From contig JASPKZ010010273.1 in assembly GCA_030220185.1 (NCBI GenBank), forward strand, positions 1,528,501-1,592,500: 64,000 nt of DNA, given 5' to 3'. Below are positions 1 through 10,325 of the stretch, in pieces (within the stretch, counting starts at the first letter, position 1; every line of letters begins with the position of its first letter). The position numbers and the translations under genes were made by a program. The notes below the pieces were generated by a model. That model searched no databases and was not told where the DNA came from. It was given only the letters and a program-made list of their open reading frames with translations. Source of the stretch: Diploptera punctata. Its lineage: Eukaryota; Arthropoda; Insecta; Blattodea; Blaberidae.

Positions 1-575
1 ATATGTTTAAAACTAGGATACGAAAACACGACCCGATCAATTTTCATGAGAGTAGGCCTACCACTTATTTCAGGCTTGTTTAATTTATTTAAACCCTACA
101 GGTCTTTGGAAACTGGTGAAATACTCAGCAGGAGAGATTGCTAGACTATTGTCTGATGATTCTCTAGAAAATATTGTTCATATTGGGTACTTTCCCGTTT
201 AAAATCATGTTGCCGATTTCTTCTAAAATTCCCACTGTCTCATCCAATATTTTTATCTTTGATAAAGTTAATTTATTGTATTACTGTTTCAGCAATGCGT
301 GACATGGCTTTAAACATAACGAAGAGAGCTAGCATGGAGTGGCGCATCAATCTCCTATCTGTGGGGACCCAGGAGGTTTTAAAACAATATTATCTTCCTT
401 TAGTTTTTGACGAACCAACACCTAACTACAAAAGGTAGCAGTAAATTAATTTTTTTGCAGAGAATGGATTTTTGAAGACGTTCAGCTGGAAATTTTAGCA
501 GAGTTAACATAAGAAACAGTTGTAATGTAATGTAATAAAAATATGAATGACTTCAATTGTGAATTTCATAAAAAA
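1..575. other. No recognisable feature
   Basis: AT-rich sequence. I see no open frame with recognisable motifs, no RNA gene and no clear repeat. Confidence 0.5.
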
Positions 576-579
576 CAAA

Positions 580-1200
580 CAAAGTGGTATGATCATGTAA
601 AAGAATGACAGAAAAGATTCCCAAGAAGAACACTAGAATGTGTGCCACTTGGTAGAAGAAGAAGAAGAACAACAACAACAAGAGGAAGAAGAAGACGGCC
701 AAAAATAACGTGGATTTGTGGTGTTTTGATCCCTTGCCTCTGGTCCCGAGGGTCGCGGGTTCAAATCCGGTCGGGATCGATTCATTTTTAGGATGGAAAA
801 ATCCAAGAAGCAAGTCCTCCGGGAGGGACTTTAAGCCGTAGATCCCGAGACTGAAGATTTTTAGGCTCGTAAAAGATCCATATGCCTGAATAAAAAGGCT
901 ATAAGCAAAATTTACCGATCTCAACGACCTAGTAATATCTTAGTTGCCTGTTACGTGTCTCATTGAGTGATGGCCGCATGCCATTAATGGCATCTATGGG
1001 CAAGTAAGGTAACTAAAATTAAATTGGTCTAGTAACTCCTAACAAAGGAGAGGCTATGGCTCAACGATGGGCTACCCTTATAGATAAATGGTGGTTTGAT
1101 CAGCATGAAAGAAAAAATGCTTGGACGATGGATATTGGAATGCCAGAGAGATACAGAGGAGAATGACAGTAGATTAATTGTCAAACCTGCGAATTAAATA
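580..1200 (+). mobile_element. LINE family E 3' tail, split by a SINE
   Basis: The left part (580-731) reads, with one in-frame stop, as a non-LTR retrotransposon C-terminal tail: KWYDHVKE, then FPRRTLECVPLGRRRR, running into a GAA/AAC-rich stretch. The right part (1091-1200) resumes with TTTGATCAGCATGA and a run matching the tail at 49510-49706. The matching order in that second copy shows that 732-1090 was inserted later. The element ends in an AAATA-rich tail. It is 5' truncated and non-coding now. The W..HV..M ... GRRRR layout is typical of LINE reverse-transcriptase tails; I cannot name the clade. Confidence 0.7.
732..1090 (+). mobile_element. tRNA-derived SINE, family A (5' incomplete)
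   Basis: It carries the polymerase III B-box-like GGGTTCAAATCC and the body motifs TCCGGGAGGGACTTTAAGCC and GAATAAAAAGGC, shared with the fuller copy at 45022-45378 and the reverse fragment at 48008-48145. It interrupts a LINE tail and is flanked by related GTGGTGTTTTGATC and GTGGTTTGATC, probably a decayed target duplication. The A-box region is missing or unrecognisable, so it cannot be transcribed as a normal SINE. Confidence 0.75.
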
Positions 1201-1720
1201 AATAAATACGTAAATAAAATAGCTATTTTTACGTGTCGTAAATCTGTGACACAAACTCATGGCTTTCGGAGGAATCCATATCCGGGTTTGAATCCGCGAA
1301 CTTCGGAATCGGATCTGAATACAATTTCAATAGTATACCAGGGCCGAGCTTTAAAGGCTCTGTCTAAAAACACATATAACTATTATTGTCTGACCAACGG
1401 ATCTGTGTCCCCGTAAGATATGCGAACTAAAGCCTAGTTACTTTTCTGCCTCGGCAAATTATTTTCTCTCCCTGCATTCCTATCCCTCTCTTTTCTATAT
1501 CTCTCTTGTACTTGCACTCCAGTATTGTAAACTCAACTCCAACCTTGCATTATTCAGTATTGAAGAGCCATGATACTGGGAGAAGTTTGGCAACTCGATA
1601 AGTTACCATGGCTGCTGTATGACAAGTGGGGGGAGGGGAGTGCGGTTAATAGTGTGCTTTTCTAAGAACGATGTCAGCGCTATAGGGGCACAGATCCCTT
1701 GGTCCGGGTATACAAATATT
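1201..1720. other. Unassigned; possible tRNA-like patch
   Basis: Apart from a weak B-box-like GGGTTTGAATCC near 1293 and pyrimidine-rich sequence around 1450-1510, I see nothing to annotate. Confidence 0.3.
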
Positions 1721-1724
1721 CAGT

Positions 1725-1955
1725 TTGACAGATCAAATAGAAGAGTATAGGATAAAATGGTATGTACATGTCGTACATGTCTGCAGAATGGTTACCAACA
1801 GATTACCTAGGAAAAGTCAGAACTATCAACCAAGAGGAGGAAAAAGAGATCGGGGACGCCCACATAAGAGATGGACACCCCAGCTATAATACTTGGAGCC
1901 GGAACGAACCAAAAAAGATTTTTTCCTTGCAAGGAGAAGAAGAAGAAGATATCTA
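1725..1955 (+). mobile_element. LINE family F 3' tail
   Basis: The conceptual translation contains EEYRIKWYVHV, then NRLPRKSQNYQPRGGKRDRG and RPHKRW, with a frame change between the first two blocks. This is the usual C-terminal module of non-LTR reverse transcriptases (W..HV.RM, then a basic GRP..RW motif). A short (GAA)n run at 1937-1951 ends it. It is heavily 5' truncated. It resembles family E but is clearly diverged from it. Confidence 0.65.
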
Positions 1956-1959
1956 AAAA

Positions 1960-2503
1960 CATAAACCTTTAACATATAATTCATGAAAGTGCACGCTGCT
2001 AAAAGCCACGTACCTTTGGCAATTTTCTTTGACACGAAGCATGAACATTATTAATATAGTAAACATTCAGTTAGAATTTGTTAAAACATTTAATTAAGAC
2101 TCGGGAACATTTAACAGTGCGATGGAATCTGGTTTCTTGAAAGTAACCTTCGATTTATCTGCCCTGAAGGAATCGTGCAACAAAATAACGACATGTTCTC
2201 CCGAAGCAATATTTTCTGCGAATCACTATATAACAGACTATGTTAAAAATAACCTGGTATTGCTACTCATTAAGCTTCACAGAAATCTTATTTACAACCA
2301 CACCTGCTTACTATAACACTTGCTATTTTTTTAGCACAACTAGGAAACGTGTTGAGTAGGGTTATCTGTCATTTAGTGTAGACATTTATGTAGACCTTAT
2401 CGGTTACGACAAATTGAAAATGTTAAACGTTTACCAAATGAGGATCTGGTTCACTATACTGAAACAATTATTTATGTAGCTATTACACAATTTTATTATA
2501 AAA
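1960..2503. other. No recognisable feature
   Basis: Contains a 64-codon frame from 2122 with no recognisable motif. I do not consider it a gene. Confidence 0.4.
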
Positions 2504-2699
2504 CTAGCTAATACCCGGCTAGCGCTACTAGGCCTAAATGAATAAAATGTGTTTTTATGTTTAGTTGAATATGTAAAAAGAAAACATAATTTAAAATGTA
2601 TATCCTAATTATTTTTAGATACGCTTTCTGTGCAATTTAAGCTTTCTTCTACGGTGCAGAGAGACACGGGAACTATCCCTCAATTTCTACGATGCAAAA

Positions 2700-4990
2700 C
2701 AGATCTTCAAAACGACAAAGGCTAAGAGGATATATGGAACGAACGGAAACGGGCTCTTCTTAGAGAACGAATTCATGATACAAGACGAACCCATAGGGAT
2801 GAATGATCAAGAACTTTTTTACTTACATCTGAAGATTAGCAATATTTCTCAGTAAGAGAGACTGGGAGAAGGTGTGACAACATCACAGTACCACAGCTTT
2901 TGCCGAACCATAGAGAAAAAACACGGAACGACAGAAACAAAAATACATAAAAAAATCATCAAGAAAACAGAAAGTAAAACCACCCAACTCAAGAGCGGTA
3001 GTAAATTTGACAGACCGGCAACTTCAACGAAGAAAGAAATATCGGTACTTGCCAAAGGAGGAAATTTTGCTGTAAAACACCTAAAAACCAGTACCTATTG
3101 GAAGACATCATAGCCAATGTAGAAGCCGGAATAAGGCAGCTGCCTATTCATCAGAGTGAGGAATAAGGGGGCGAAGTGTCTCGCATTCTCCGTAAAACCA
3201 AACCACCGGTGAGTAAATTTATCACGAAAAGAAAAAGTAGCTTTACATAATCTAAACGAAGACAAAGACATCATCGTTCTTCTGCAGCAGATAAAGGAAA
3301 TGCCACCGTCATCATGGAAACAGAACAATACAACCAGAAAATGCAACAGCTTTTAGATCCAGAGACATACAAGATTCTTAAAACTGATCCTACAGCAGAG
3401 AGTTCTACGTAAATCCAATAAAACTTATCAAGAGCTCCACACTTGATGAAGACACTAAACGAGGATTGTACAAATCAGAAGCCACTGCCACCAAGATTGT
3501 ATGGATTACCAAAGACTACACAAGGAAGGAACACCACTCAGAACCTATTGTTTCGGCCATTTGGATCACCTACGTATGAACTCGCCAAGTTTTCTCGCCT
3601 CACTATTGAAACCGTATATTGGAAAAACTGACACGTTTTGTAAAAAACTCCACGCACTTCATAGAAAAAAATAGACACTCTGAAACTCAAGCCAAACGAT
3701 AAAATAATAAGCTTCGATGTGGTTTTCTTTATTTACTAAGATACCTATCCCAGACACTATGACATACTTGCAAGAACTCTTTCCCCCAGATATAGTAGCG
3801 CTGTATAACATATGCCTCACAGAAACGTATTTCCAATGGGGAGGAATATTTCTACGAGCAAATAGATGGCGTGGGCCATGGGAAGTCCATTAAGCCCCGT
3901 AATAGCCAATTTTTACATGGAACAATTTGAAAAACAGGCCTTGGAGAATGCTACATTAAGACCTTCAGTTTGGCTGAGATATGTGGGACGACACATTCGT
4001 CATTTGGGAGCATGGTGAAAGAAGAACCTTGATAACTTCAGGCAACATTTAAATGGTATTTGTCCCAGCATCCAATTCACCCTGGAAAGAGAAGAGAAAC
4101 AACAGTCTACCGTTTTTGGATTGTTTTAGTAATTCGAAACCAAGACATGACACTTGGACACAAGGTATACAGGAAAAAGACTCACACAGACAGATACCTA
4201 CATAAGCAGTCCAACCATCATCCCAGACAAAAACGCGGAATAATTAAAACCCTGGTGGAACGAGCCAAAAGGATTTCGGAACCACAGTATCTACAAGAAG
4301 AAATTAATCAATCATCTCCAAGCAGCCGTTTCAATCCAATGGATACAGCAAAACAGATTTTCGCCGAGCCATAAATCCCAATAAATACAAATCCGAAAAA
4401 ACGGGAACAAGGAGGAGGCTAAGGGTAAGGTGTACCTACCATATATCAAGACAATAACGGAGAGAATTAGTCGAATATTAAATAAATATAACATATCTAC
4501 AACCTACAAGCCAACACAAAAAATCAGCAATATACTGCGCCCAGCCAAAGATACAAGAGATCCGTTAAGTACTGCCGGTATATATCGCATCCCTTGCAGT
4601 TGTGGAGAAGTTTATATCGGCACAACAAAAGAATGGTTACCCACAAGATTGCAAGAACACAAGAGGCATTGCAGACTAAAAACAAAAGGAAAAATCAGCC
4701 GTAGCGGAAACACTGGATGAACAACCAAGAACATATAATAAGATTCGAAGAGAAACACAGGTATTGTCCCAAACATCACCATTATTACACCAGACTGTAC
4801 AGAGAAGCCATTGAAATAATATAAACACAAAAAATTCCTTTAACAAAAAAGAGAAGAAAACCATGAAGATAAACAAAAATCTGGATCCCGGCATTGCACA
4901 ATACGACAACGAAGCCTATGACTTCTGCTTAGCGACAGCCTGGACAAAACAGCACGCAACCACGGGACCGCGCAGAAAACCGCCTCTCCA
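2700..4990 (+). pseudogene. Penelope-like reverse transcriptase / GIY-YIG endonuclease, frameshifted
   Basis: In its intact form this protein reverse-transcribes the element RNA and nicks the target DNA. Recognisable blocks in order are: ADKGNATVIM and a following KM..LL segment near 3290-3400; PPRLYGLPK at about 3488 and GSPTYELAK near 3560, both standard PLE motifs; MGSP.SPVIANFYMEQFE near 3870-3930; the catalytic YVDD region at about 3980, broken by one extra G; and TDRYLHKQSNHHPRQKRG near 4180-4240. The endonuclease has GIY at 4577-4585 and YIG at 4613-4621, with cysteines between them (PCSCG). Many frame changes and stops separate the blocks, so it cannot make a working enzyme. No start codon can be chosen with confidence. 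Confidence 0.85.
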
Positions 4991-5003
4991 CCAGGGGCGT
5001 GCC

Positions 5004-5011
5004 TATAAATA
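5004..5011 (+). promoter_or_regulatory. TATA-like box in the PLE 3' terminus
   Basis: TATAAATA lies in a locally GC-rich stretch, with a CAGTCT initiator-like site about 30 bp downstream. PLE terminal repeats can carry the promoter, so this may be one, but only position and sequence support it. Confidence 0.35.
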
Positions 5012-5085
5012 GGGAGGGAGTTTCCAACGACCAGCCAGTCTGCAGCCGACTGTTGAGAAGTTCACGAGAGAGCACGCAGTATCTC

Positions 5086-5121
5086 CTGAAGATGTCTACC
5101 GCCAGCAGTAGACGAAACGTC
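5086..5121 (+). ncRNA. Hammerhead-ribozyme-like motif in the PLE 3' terminus
   Basis: The sequence reads CTGAAGA, one extra T, a perfect 6-bp stem GTCTAC/GTAGAC around an 8-nt loop, then GAAACGTC. CUGANGA and GAAA are the two strands of the hammerhead catalytic core, and GAAAC-GUC fits the minimal stem III plus cleavage site reported for PLE ribozymes. The extra base between the core and stem II departs from the consensus, so activity is uncertain. Confidence 0.55.
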
Positions 5122-5642
5122 GAGTAGAAGAACGACTGGACCACGGCCTATATGCCCGGAAGACGAACCTAATAGGGATCAAGACGCCGGCCGTGAAAGC
5201 CTACATGTTATACATATTTTTAGATACTCCGTGCTGATTACCTGGCGTTGCCCTGGAATCTACTTATTTTGATCTTCATGTCATCAATGAGCTGAAAGAC
5301 CAAACAATGGTGGTTATTGTGATTTAGCCATAAAATATAGACATATGCTGCCGCGGACTTTTTTGTAGAATTTTTGGAGATATTAAATCTGTGTACATTA
5401 ATTTGGTGTATTTGTTATTGTTTAGGCAGCGTAAACCATTTAAGCATCCAAAAAGCTACATTTTTTAAAGCTTCGACCCTATAATACGTAGGTTAATATG
5501 TTGTATAATTTTCCCATAAAAATTCTCTAAATGATGGGGGAAAAATAAAAACATTCAAATAAGTAATTTGTAAGTCCTTAAAGGACAGACAAACAAACAA
5601 ATAGGTTCACTCATTTTTATATATAAAGATTATATATCGCCT

Positions 5643-5995
5643 AACTAACTAACTCACTAGCACTATCGAACCCGTAGGTTCATTGCCTCACGCATATAAG
5701 GTCTCCATACATCCCTATCCTGAGTCAATGTTTTCCAATCATTCCCTGTATAATCGACTTCCCTCAAATCATTATTATTGTTATACTCCCACTTCATTCT
5801 TGGTCTACCAACTGGGTATTTTCCCTCAGTTTTCCTATAAGAAGCCTCCATGCACGTCTTTCATTCCTCATTCGTGCCACATTTCCTGCCCATCGCAGTC
5901 TACGAGACTTAACTGCTCTTATTATATCTGGTTTTCTATAAAGATCGTGTACTCCACTGTTATGTAGGCTTCTCCATTCATCTGTCTGTTCGTCT
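5643..5995 (-). mobile_element. LINE family A 3' tail
   Basis: On the minus strand this encodes pieces of the same tail as the longest copy at 30431-31078: KSRRLRWAGNVARM, a GRPRMKW block, and a terminal ..FDSASE-like reading just before a TTAG-rich 3' end. Frameshifts divide it. It lies 14 bp beyond the Helitron-like end at 5629. It is 5' truncated near 5995. Confidence 0.75.
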
Positions 5996-6120
5996 TTGGG
6001 CTGAATATTTTGTACAAATATAATACGTTGAGGACGACTGCAACAACAGATACAACATTTTATTGTTTTTTTAGATAGTTAACAATAACCTCAACGTAAG
6101 AAAATGCTTCTTAAAAGTAT

Positions 6121-6122
6121 TG

Positions 6123-6158
<36 letters not shown>

Positions 6159-6250
6159 TATTTATTATTATTATTATTATTATAAGTAGCATTTTTCAAC
6201 GAAAATCAATTACTAGTTTAATATTTAATCTGTTGTACATATTCCATAAC

Positions 6251-6314
<64 letters not shown>

Positions 6315-6315
6315 C
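6121..6315. repeat. (TAA)n microsatellites
   Basis: Two TAA arrays (about 6124-6156 and 6252-6314) with an ATT run between them at 6161-6182. The second directly abuts the 3' end of a minus-strand LINE, so it is probably derived from that element's tail. Confidence 0.9.
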
Positions 6316-6940
6316 ATAGTACATTCACGAATTTAGGCCATTTGTTGACCTGTTTCGGCCTCAAGAGAAACACCATCCATAAGTATTTTGAGTGGACGTC
6401 TTGGTCTTCTTCTTCCTGCAGGTTGATATCTTAACATTTGTTTGGGTATCCTGTGATCTTCCATTCGATGAACATGTTGCATCCATCTTGACTAATTATC
6501 AGAGATTTTGTTTTCTAAAGGTTCCATGTGTAATTTTTCTAAGATGTCTTCATTTTTTTGTGATCTAGCAGTGTGTATCCTGCAGTCCTCCGAAGGTATC
6601 TCATTTCAGTAGATCTAAGTCTCTGTATATCCTTCTGTTTCAACGTCCATCTTCGCTACCATACAGAAGAGTTGGAAGAGCCAGTGTTTTATACACTTTT
6701 AGTCTTAAATGCTTTTTGGACTAACTGTGGCTTGAAGATAGAATTTACTAACCCTAAAATTCTTAAAAATTTAGAAATGTTTGCATTTACATCCTTTTCT
6801 TCTTCATATGAGATATTGCATCCTAGATATGTAAAATTATTCACCTGCTCCAAAATTTTATTGTCAAGTACAATTTTAATTCTGACAGGATCTACATCTT
6901 GAAATGCCATAATTTAATAACTAATAATCATAATTAAAAA
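6316..6940 (-). mobile_element. LINE family B 3' portion
   Basis: Minus-strand translation gives MAFQDVDPVRIKIVLDNK, then EQVNNFTYLGCNIS, the usual segment following the reverse-transcriptase fingers/palm in LINEs, then after a frameshift YKTLALPTLLYGSE. Further 3' comes a decayed GRRRP..P block and an ETGQQM-like end at the (TAA)n tail. It parallels the copy at 24298-25086 (MAFQGKNQIRSKIVIGNK). It is non-functional and 5' truncated. Confidence 0.8.
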
Positions 6941-6944
6941 TGTT

Positions 6945-7331
6945 TACGGGTGACTGATGTCACATGAAGATGGGGGGGGGGATGGGCACTGTCTATAATG
7001 GATAACCCTGTACAATGAAAGCGGATGCAGAGTTGCGAGCGAGGCGTGGTTACTTCACACACAAATTTCTAACGTAAATTAAATTGACACAAGCAATGCA
7101 TCACTCCTGTACACGTGTTCTCGCATTAGCATACACTCTGAAAAGTTCAATTGCACCCACGTGACTACTTGTGAGGCGTGAGAAATATAACCTCACTGTC
7201 CACTTCTTTTAATTTCTTGTAATTTGAACAAACAAGCACATGACAAGGATATCTAGTGTCCTACAAACTGTTTCTCCCACTGTTATGTATAATGTAAACT
7301 TCTTATCTTATTGTATTTATGACGTCAATCC
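6945..7331. other. No recognisable feature
   Basis: Contains a poly-G run near 6971. Nothing else stands out. Confidence 0.4.
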
Positions 7332-7830
7332 AACTGCACATCATTCTTAAGAATTGTGACGTTTCTCATGTCAATTCCGCAAAAAAATACATGATCATAA
7401 AACGAACCAGTTTGATTTTGAAATAAGAGTATGGCAATTGTTAAATCAAAATCTCCACATATTGCATAATATATATTATATTTTAAAATTGACTAAGTGA
7501 ATAATCCAATAAAATATCATTAATATTTTTGAAACAATAAATTAATTAGTTTAATAGCTCCAAAAAATTCGAGACTACCCTTATCAAAAGTAAGTGAATA
7601 GGCCCTATTGCAGTGTAAAAATATTAACTCATAACCTAAATTTCACAAATTTTATTTAATATTTTAATAAACTGTACATCATTCTTAAGAATTGTGACAT
7701 TCCTGATGTGAAAAATCGGTGAAAAAGACATGCTCAAAACGAATCACTTTGATTTTTAAATTAGAGTATGCACCATAAAAATAATTCATAACCTAAAATT
7801 TCATAAATTTGATTTAATATTTTAATAATG
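7332..7830. repeat. Local duplication of two blocks
   Basis: Block A (ATCATTCTTAAGAATTGTGAC start) occurs at 7332-7437 and 7672-7768. Block B (TAACTCATAACCTAAA type, ending ATTTAATATTTTAATAA) occurs at 7618-7671 and 7777-7830. The order A-B-A-B suggests an old tandem duplication with a 180-bp spacer in the first copy. The function is unknown. Confidence 0.6.
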
Positions 7831-7941
7831 CTGTAATTAGGTGTGTTCCTTTTTTTTTTTTATTTTCGCTCTTTATCTCTCTCTTTCCTCTGCATTTGCT
7901 TGTCCTTAGCCAATGACGTAAAGCTAGATAGTAGGCTAGTA

Positions 7942-8581
7942 CAGTAAAACCTGTCTTAGCCGGAACCTTTATAAGAAGGAAACCTGTAGAGACGAAAAAA
8001 TCTCCAGAATGGTACGATTTTATATGTAAAATCACCCTGTATAAGCCGGAAACCTTCATAACGCGGAAACGGAATGTTTTTTAAAGTGCCAATAATTAAT
8101 TTTTACCTCGATAAGACGGAAAATTATTCTTAAGCACGTTATATTTACAGTATTAATGACCACACGTGAAAATTCTGCATATGACGCTTTCTGCATTATA
8201 TCGTTTTACCTTCTTGTGTTGCCATTGTTTTGCCAGGATACCTTTGCTTATGTGTGACAGCGGGGAATCCCTCGCATTTCCTTGCCTGCTTACGTTACCT
8301 GCGAGGGAGTTGGGAAAATCTTGTCTTCCTGTAGTTGAGTTCCATCTCGCTTTTGTGTAATAAAGTTGTTTTGTATTGCCGTGCAAACTGAGCTGTGTTA
8401 CATAAAGTATTTCGTCTGTATTTTAGTCAATAAGTTATGTCTTTAAAGCGTGCATGTAAAACCCTTATACTGCGTGAGAAAATTCAAGCTTGTGATTTGG
8501 GAACCTTTATAAGAAGTAAAACTGCCAAGATGGAAATATATTTAAGGAATCATCATGTTCCTTCATAGACAGGTTTTGCTG
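7942..8581 (+). mobile_element. pogo/Tigger-type DNA transposon, internally deleted
   Basis: The terminal inverted repeats are about 28 bp: the left end begins CAGTAAAACCTGTCTTAGCC, the right end in reverse complement CAGCAAAACCTGTCTATGAA. TA flanks both ends (7940-7941 and 8582-8583), the target duplication of the Tc1/mariner/pogo superfamily. Near the right end, an ATG at 8437 opens MSLKRACKTLILREKIQACD, which looks like the start of a CENP-B-type helix-turn-helix in pogo transposases; the rest of the transposase is absent. Confidence 0.75.
8437..8501 (+). pseudogene. N-terminal stub of a pogo-type transposase
   Basis: About 22 codons survive. The pattern KR..KTL.LREKIQACD matches the first helix of the DNA-binding domain in pogo/Tigger/CENP-B proteins. 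The frame then runs directly into the right terminal-repeat region (AACCTTTATAAGAAG, also present just inside the left end), so more than 1 kb of coding sequence was lost by internal deletion. Confidence 0.55.
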
Positions 8582-8599
8582 TATTTATATTAAAATTCG

Positions 8600-9078
8600 C
8601 TCACAGGTTAAGTCATTACCGTCTCAATTTTAAGGTATGCACAAAAGAATCCACTGTTTTTTTTTGAGCAGAGGCCATAAATTTATGACATGGGACCCAT
8701 GGCTTTACATCCTTTCCGGATGAAATAATATTCTGGATTTTTATGCCTTGAAAAAAATCCGTTGATTGTGACCAGATTTGGACCCGGAAAATAATGAATG
8801 AGAGGGGAGCATGGTAGTCACTACTCAACAGGGTCCGACATTAGGTAACACATAGTACGTAATGAAATTAGACTGGCAATGCATTGGGTCTAGTGAATGG
8901 GGTAGTTATTTGCGCCTGTTACAAATTGTTGGTCTTGTTTCCGTTTTAACTATAATTTTATTGATTTCGTATTCATGTCAGGCAAATTTCTGTTTATTAT
9001 TTATTTAAATTATTTATTACGTTTATCAAGGATTTCAAAAAGAGAGAGAATTAGAAATAAACTTTCAGATAATACAAT
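8600..9078. other. No recognisable feature
   Basis: AT-rich sequence with no motif that I recognise. Confidence 0.4.
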
Positions 9079-9655
9079 TAAGTGACTATTTAACTTATGC
9101 CCCAAATGATAGTCAAAGACCAATCGCGTTTCAATGAATTTTATTTTACAACCAATGACAGGCGTGTTTCACTTCGCTCTTTATTATTTCTCTTTATCAG
9201 CTCCTGCTTTTGTGATAAAGAAAGCTCCTCCTTTTTTAATATTCTGAACAGGTCAGAGCATTATTTTTCTCCAACAAATATATTGAATATAGTAAAAAAT
9301 TAACAGATTCCGTGATTTTACTGAGTTGTTTACTAAGAAAATAAACGAAAACTTATAATATTGATTATAATATACAGTTTGATGTTTCATTATTTCTCCA
9401 CTAGGGTGCATTCTTACAATATTGTGATCATATTTGGCAATAAATAATATGATCAAGTTGCAGTGAATATACATAACCTCACATTTATGATTTGTTTTCA
9501 AACATCGCCGTTTACGTTAAATATATACATATTTTAAAATACCGGTAACTATATTTAAATAATGATTTTTGAGTAAACAGCTTAATTTTATTCGTTACAT
9601 AGTCCTAACAAAAGTCATTCTTGATTTCCAAATCCTCTAGATAAATTCACTCATA
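9079..9655 (+). repeat. Unclassified dispersed repeat X, copy 1
   Basis: Nearly collinear with 27530-28147 over about 570 bp, with shared blocks including AAAGAAAGCTCCTCC, CTCCACTAGGGTGCATTCTT and AGTAAACAGCTTAATTTTATT. It has no coding capacity and no terminal inverted repeat that I can see. A 10-bp hairpin ATAAATTCAC/GTGAATTTAT lies at its end (9640-9677). Orientation is arbitrary. Confidence 0.7.
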
Positions 9656-9814
9656 ACTTCATGACTCGTGAATTTATGGATGGTTTGAAAATCACCCATG
9701 GCATTAATTATGAAAAGGGTGATGGAATACAGATTACCGAGGAATATTTTACTGTTTTTCCATTTTGTTTTTGTACAGTTTATCTTTTTTTTAAAACACA
9801 AATACAGTACAGAA

Positions 9815-9930
9815 TAGACACGCATACCCAAGGTCGAGATTTAAAATCTGCTACCCCGATGGGAATCGAACCCGGGTGGCCAGAGTTTAAGGCATGGACT
9901 TTACCGTCTACGTCACGGCGAAACACTGAA
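9815..9930 (-). mobile_element. SINE-like element, family D
   Basis: The minus strand shows a tRNA-like head, with a B-box CGGGTTCGATTCC followed by an AAATCTCGACCTTGGGTATG-type body. A similar minus-strand copy is at 17735-17850, also next to simple TA-rich sequence. A-box similarity is weak. Confidence 0.5.
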
Positions 9931-10237
9931 TATAGTGAAATTCGATTGTTATATTACGAGCTTTAAATGAAGCCCAGGTTGCCGTTGCGAAGTATTCAGG
10001 CGTTGCTTGTAACTGTTTTATGTATTCTCCTAGAACATAATTTCCCAATCTGTGGTTCGCGAACCCTCAGGGGTACGCAAAATATTTCGAGAGGTTCGCC
10101 AAAACTTTTCCGTATTGGCGGGTTTCGAGGTTCTACCTATTATTGTTCCTTCATTTCTGCGATATTGTAATAATAATAATAATAAATATTTTTAAATTAA
10201 ATTAACCCTATAATGCCCCTTCTTACATATGTGTAAC

Positions 10238-10308
10238 TAACGAAATAACTCACCGACACTAACTTACCCGTAGGTTCATGCCGCGCAGACATAAGCTCTC
10301 CATACATC
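10238..10308 (-). mobile_element. LINE family A, 71-bp 3' end
   Basis: Contains only the last bases of family A (reverse complement of CTTACCCGTAGGTTCATG and CATAAGCTCTCCATACATCT). It is flanked by a perfect 17-bp direct repeat TCTTACATATGTGTAAC at 10221-10237 and 10309-10325. That marks a genuine target-primed insertion which stopped after 71 bp. Confidence 0.85.
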
Positions 10309-10325
10309 TCTTACATATGTGTAAC

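Larger units (their letters stand above)
2623..5215 (+). mobile_element. Penelope-like retroelement (EN+), near full length, degraded
   Basis: The insertion is bounded by a perfect 12-bp direct repeat ATTTTTAGATAC at 2611-2622 and 5216-5227, which the Helitron-like host sequence carries once in other copies. At about 2.6 kb it is the right size for a one-ORF Penelope-like element. Inside, on the plus strand, are reverse-transcriptase blocks and then a GIY-YIG endonuclease. The 3' end holds a TATA-like box and a hammerhead-like motif, as expected of a PLE terminal repeat (pLTR). I found no matching terminal repeat at the 5' end. Confidence 0.85.
2504..5629 (-). mobile_element. Helitron-like element 1, interrupted by a Penelope-like element
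   Basis: The element consists of 2504-2622 and 5216-5629. On the minus strand it begins TCTTTATATATAAAAATGAG just after an A, has a GTTTGTTTG block close to that end, and finishes GGGTATTAGCTAG followed by T. A 5' TC, a 3' CTAG and insertion between A and T are Helitron hallmarks. The other copies at 38855-39949, 53650-54430 and 56053-56876 share the body. It encodes nothing, so it is non-autonomous. The Helitron assignment is an inference from termini; the repeat family itself is plain from the four copies. Confidence 0.6.

Noticed and set aside
553..924. 123-codon minus-strand frame with a poly-Leu/Phe stretch
   Set aside because: It lies antisense to a LINE tail, a GAA/AAC-rich stretch and a SINE.
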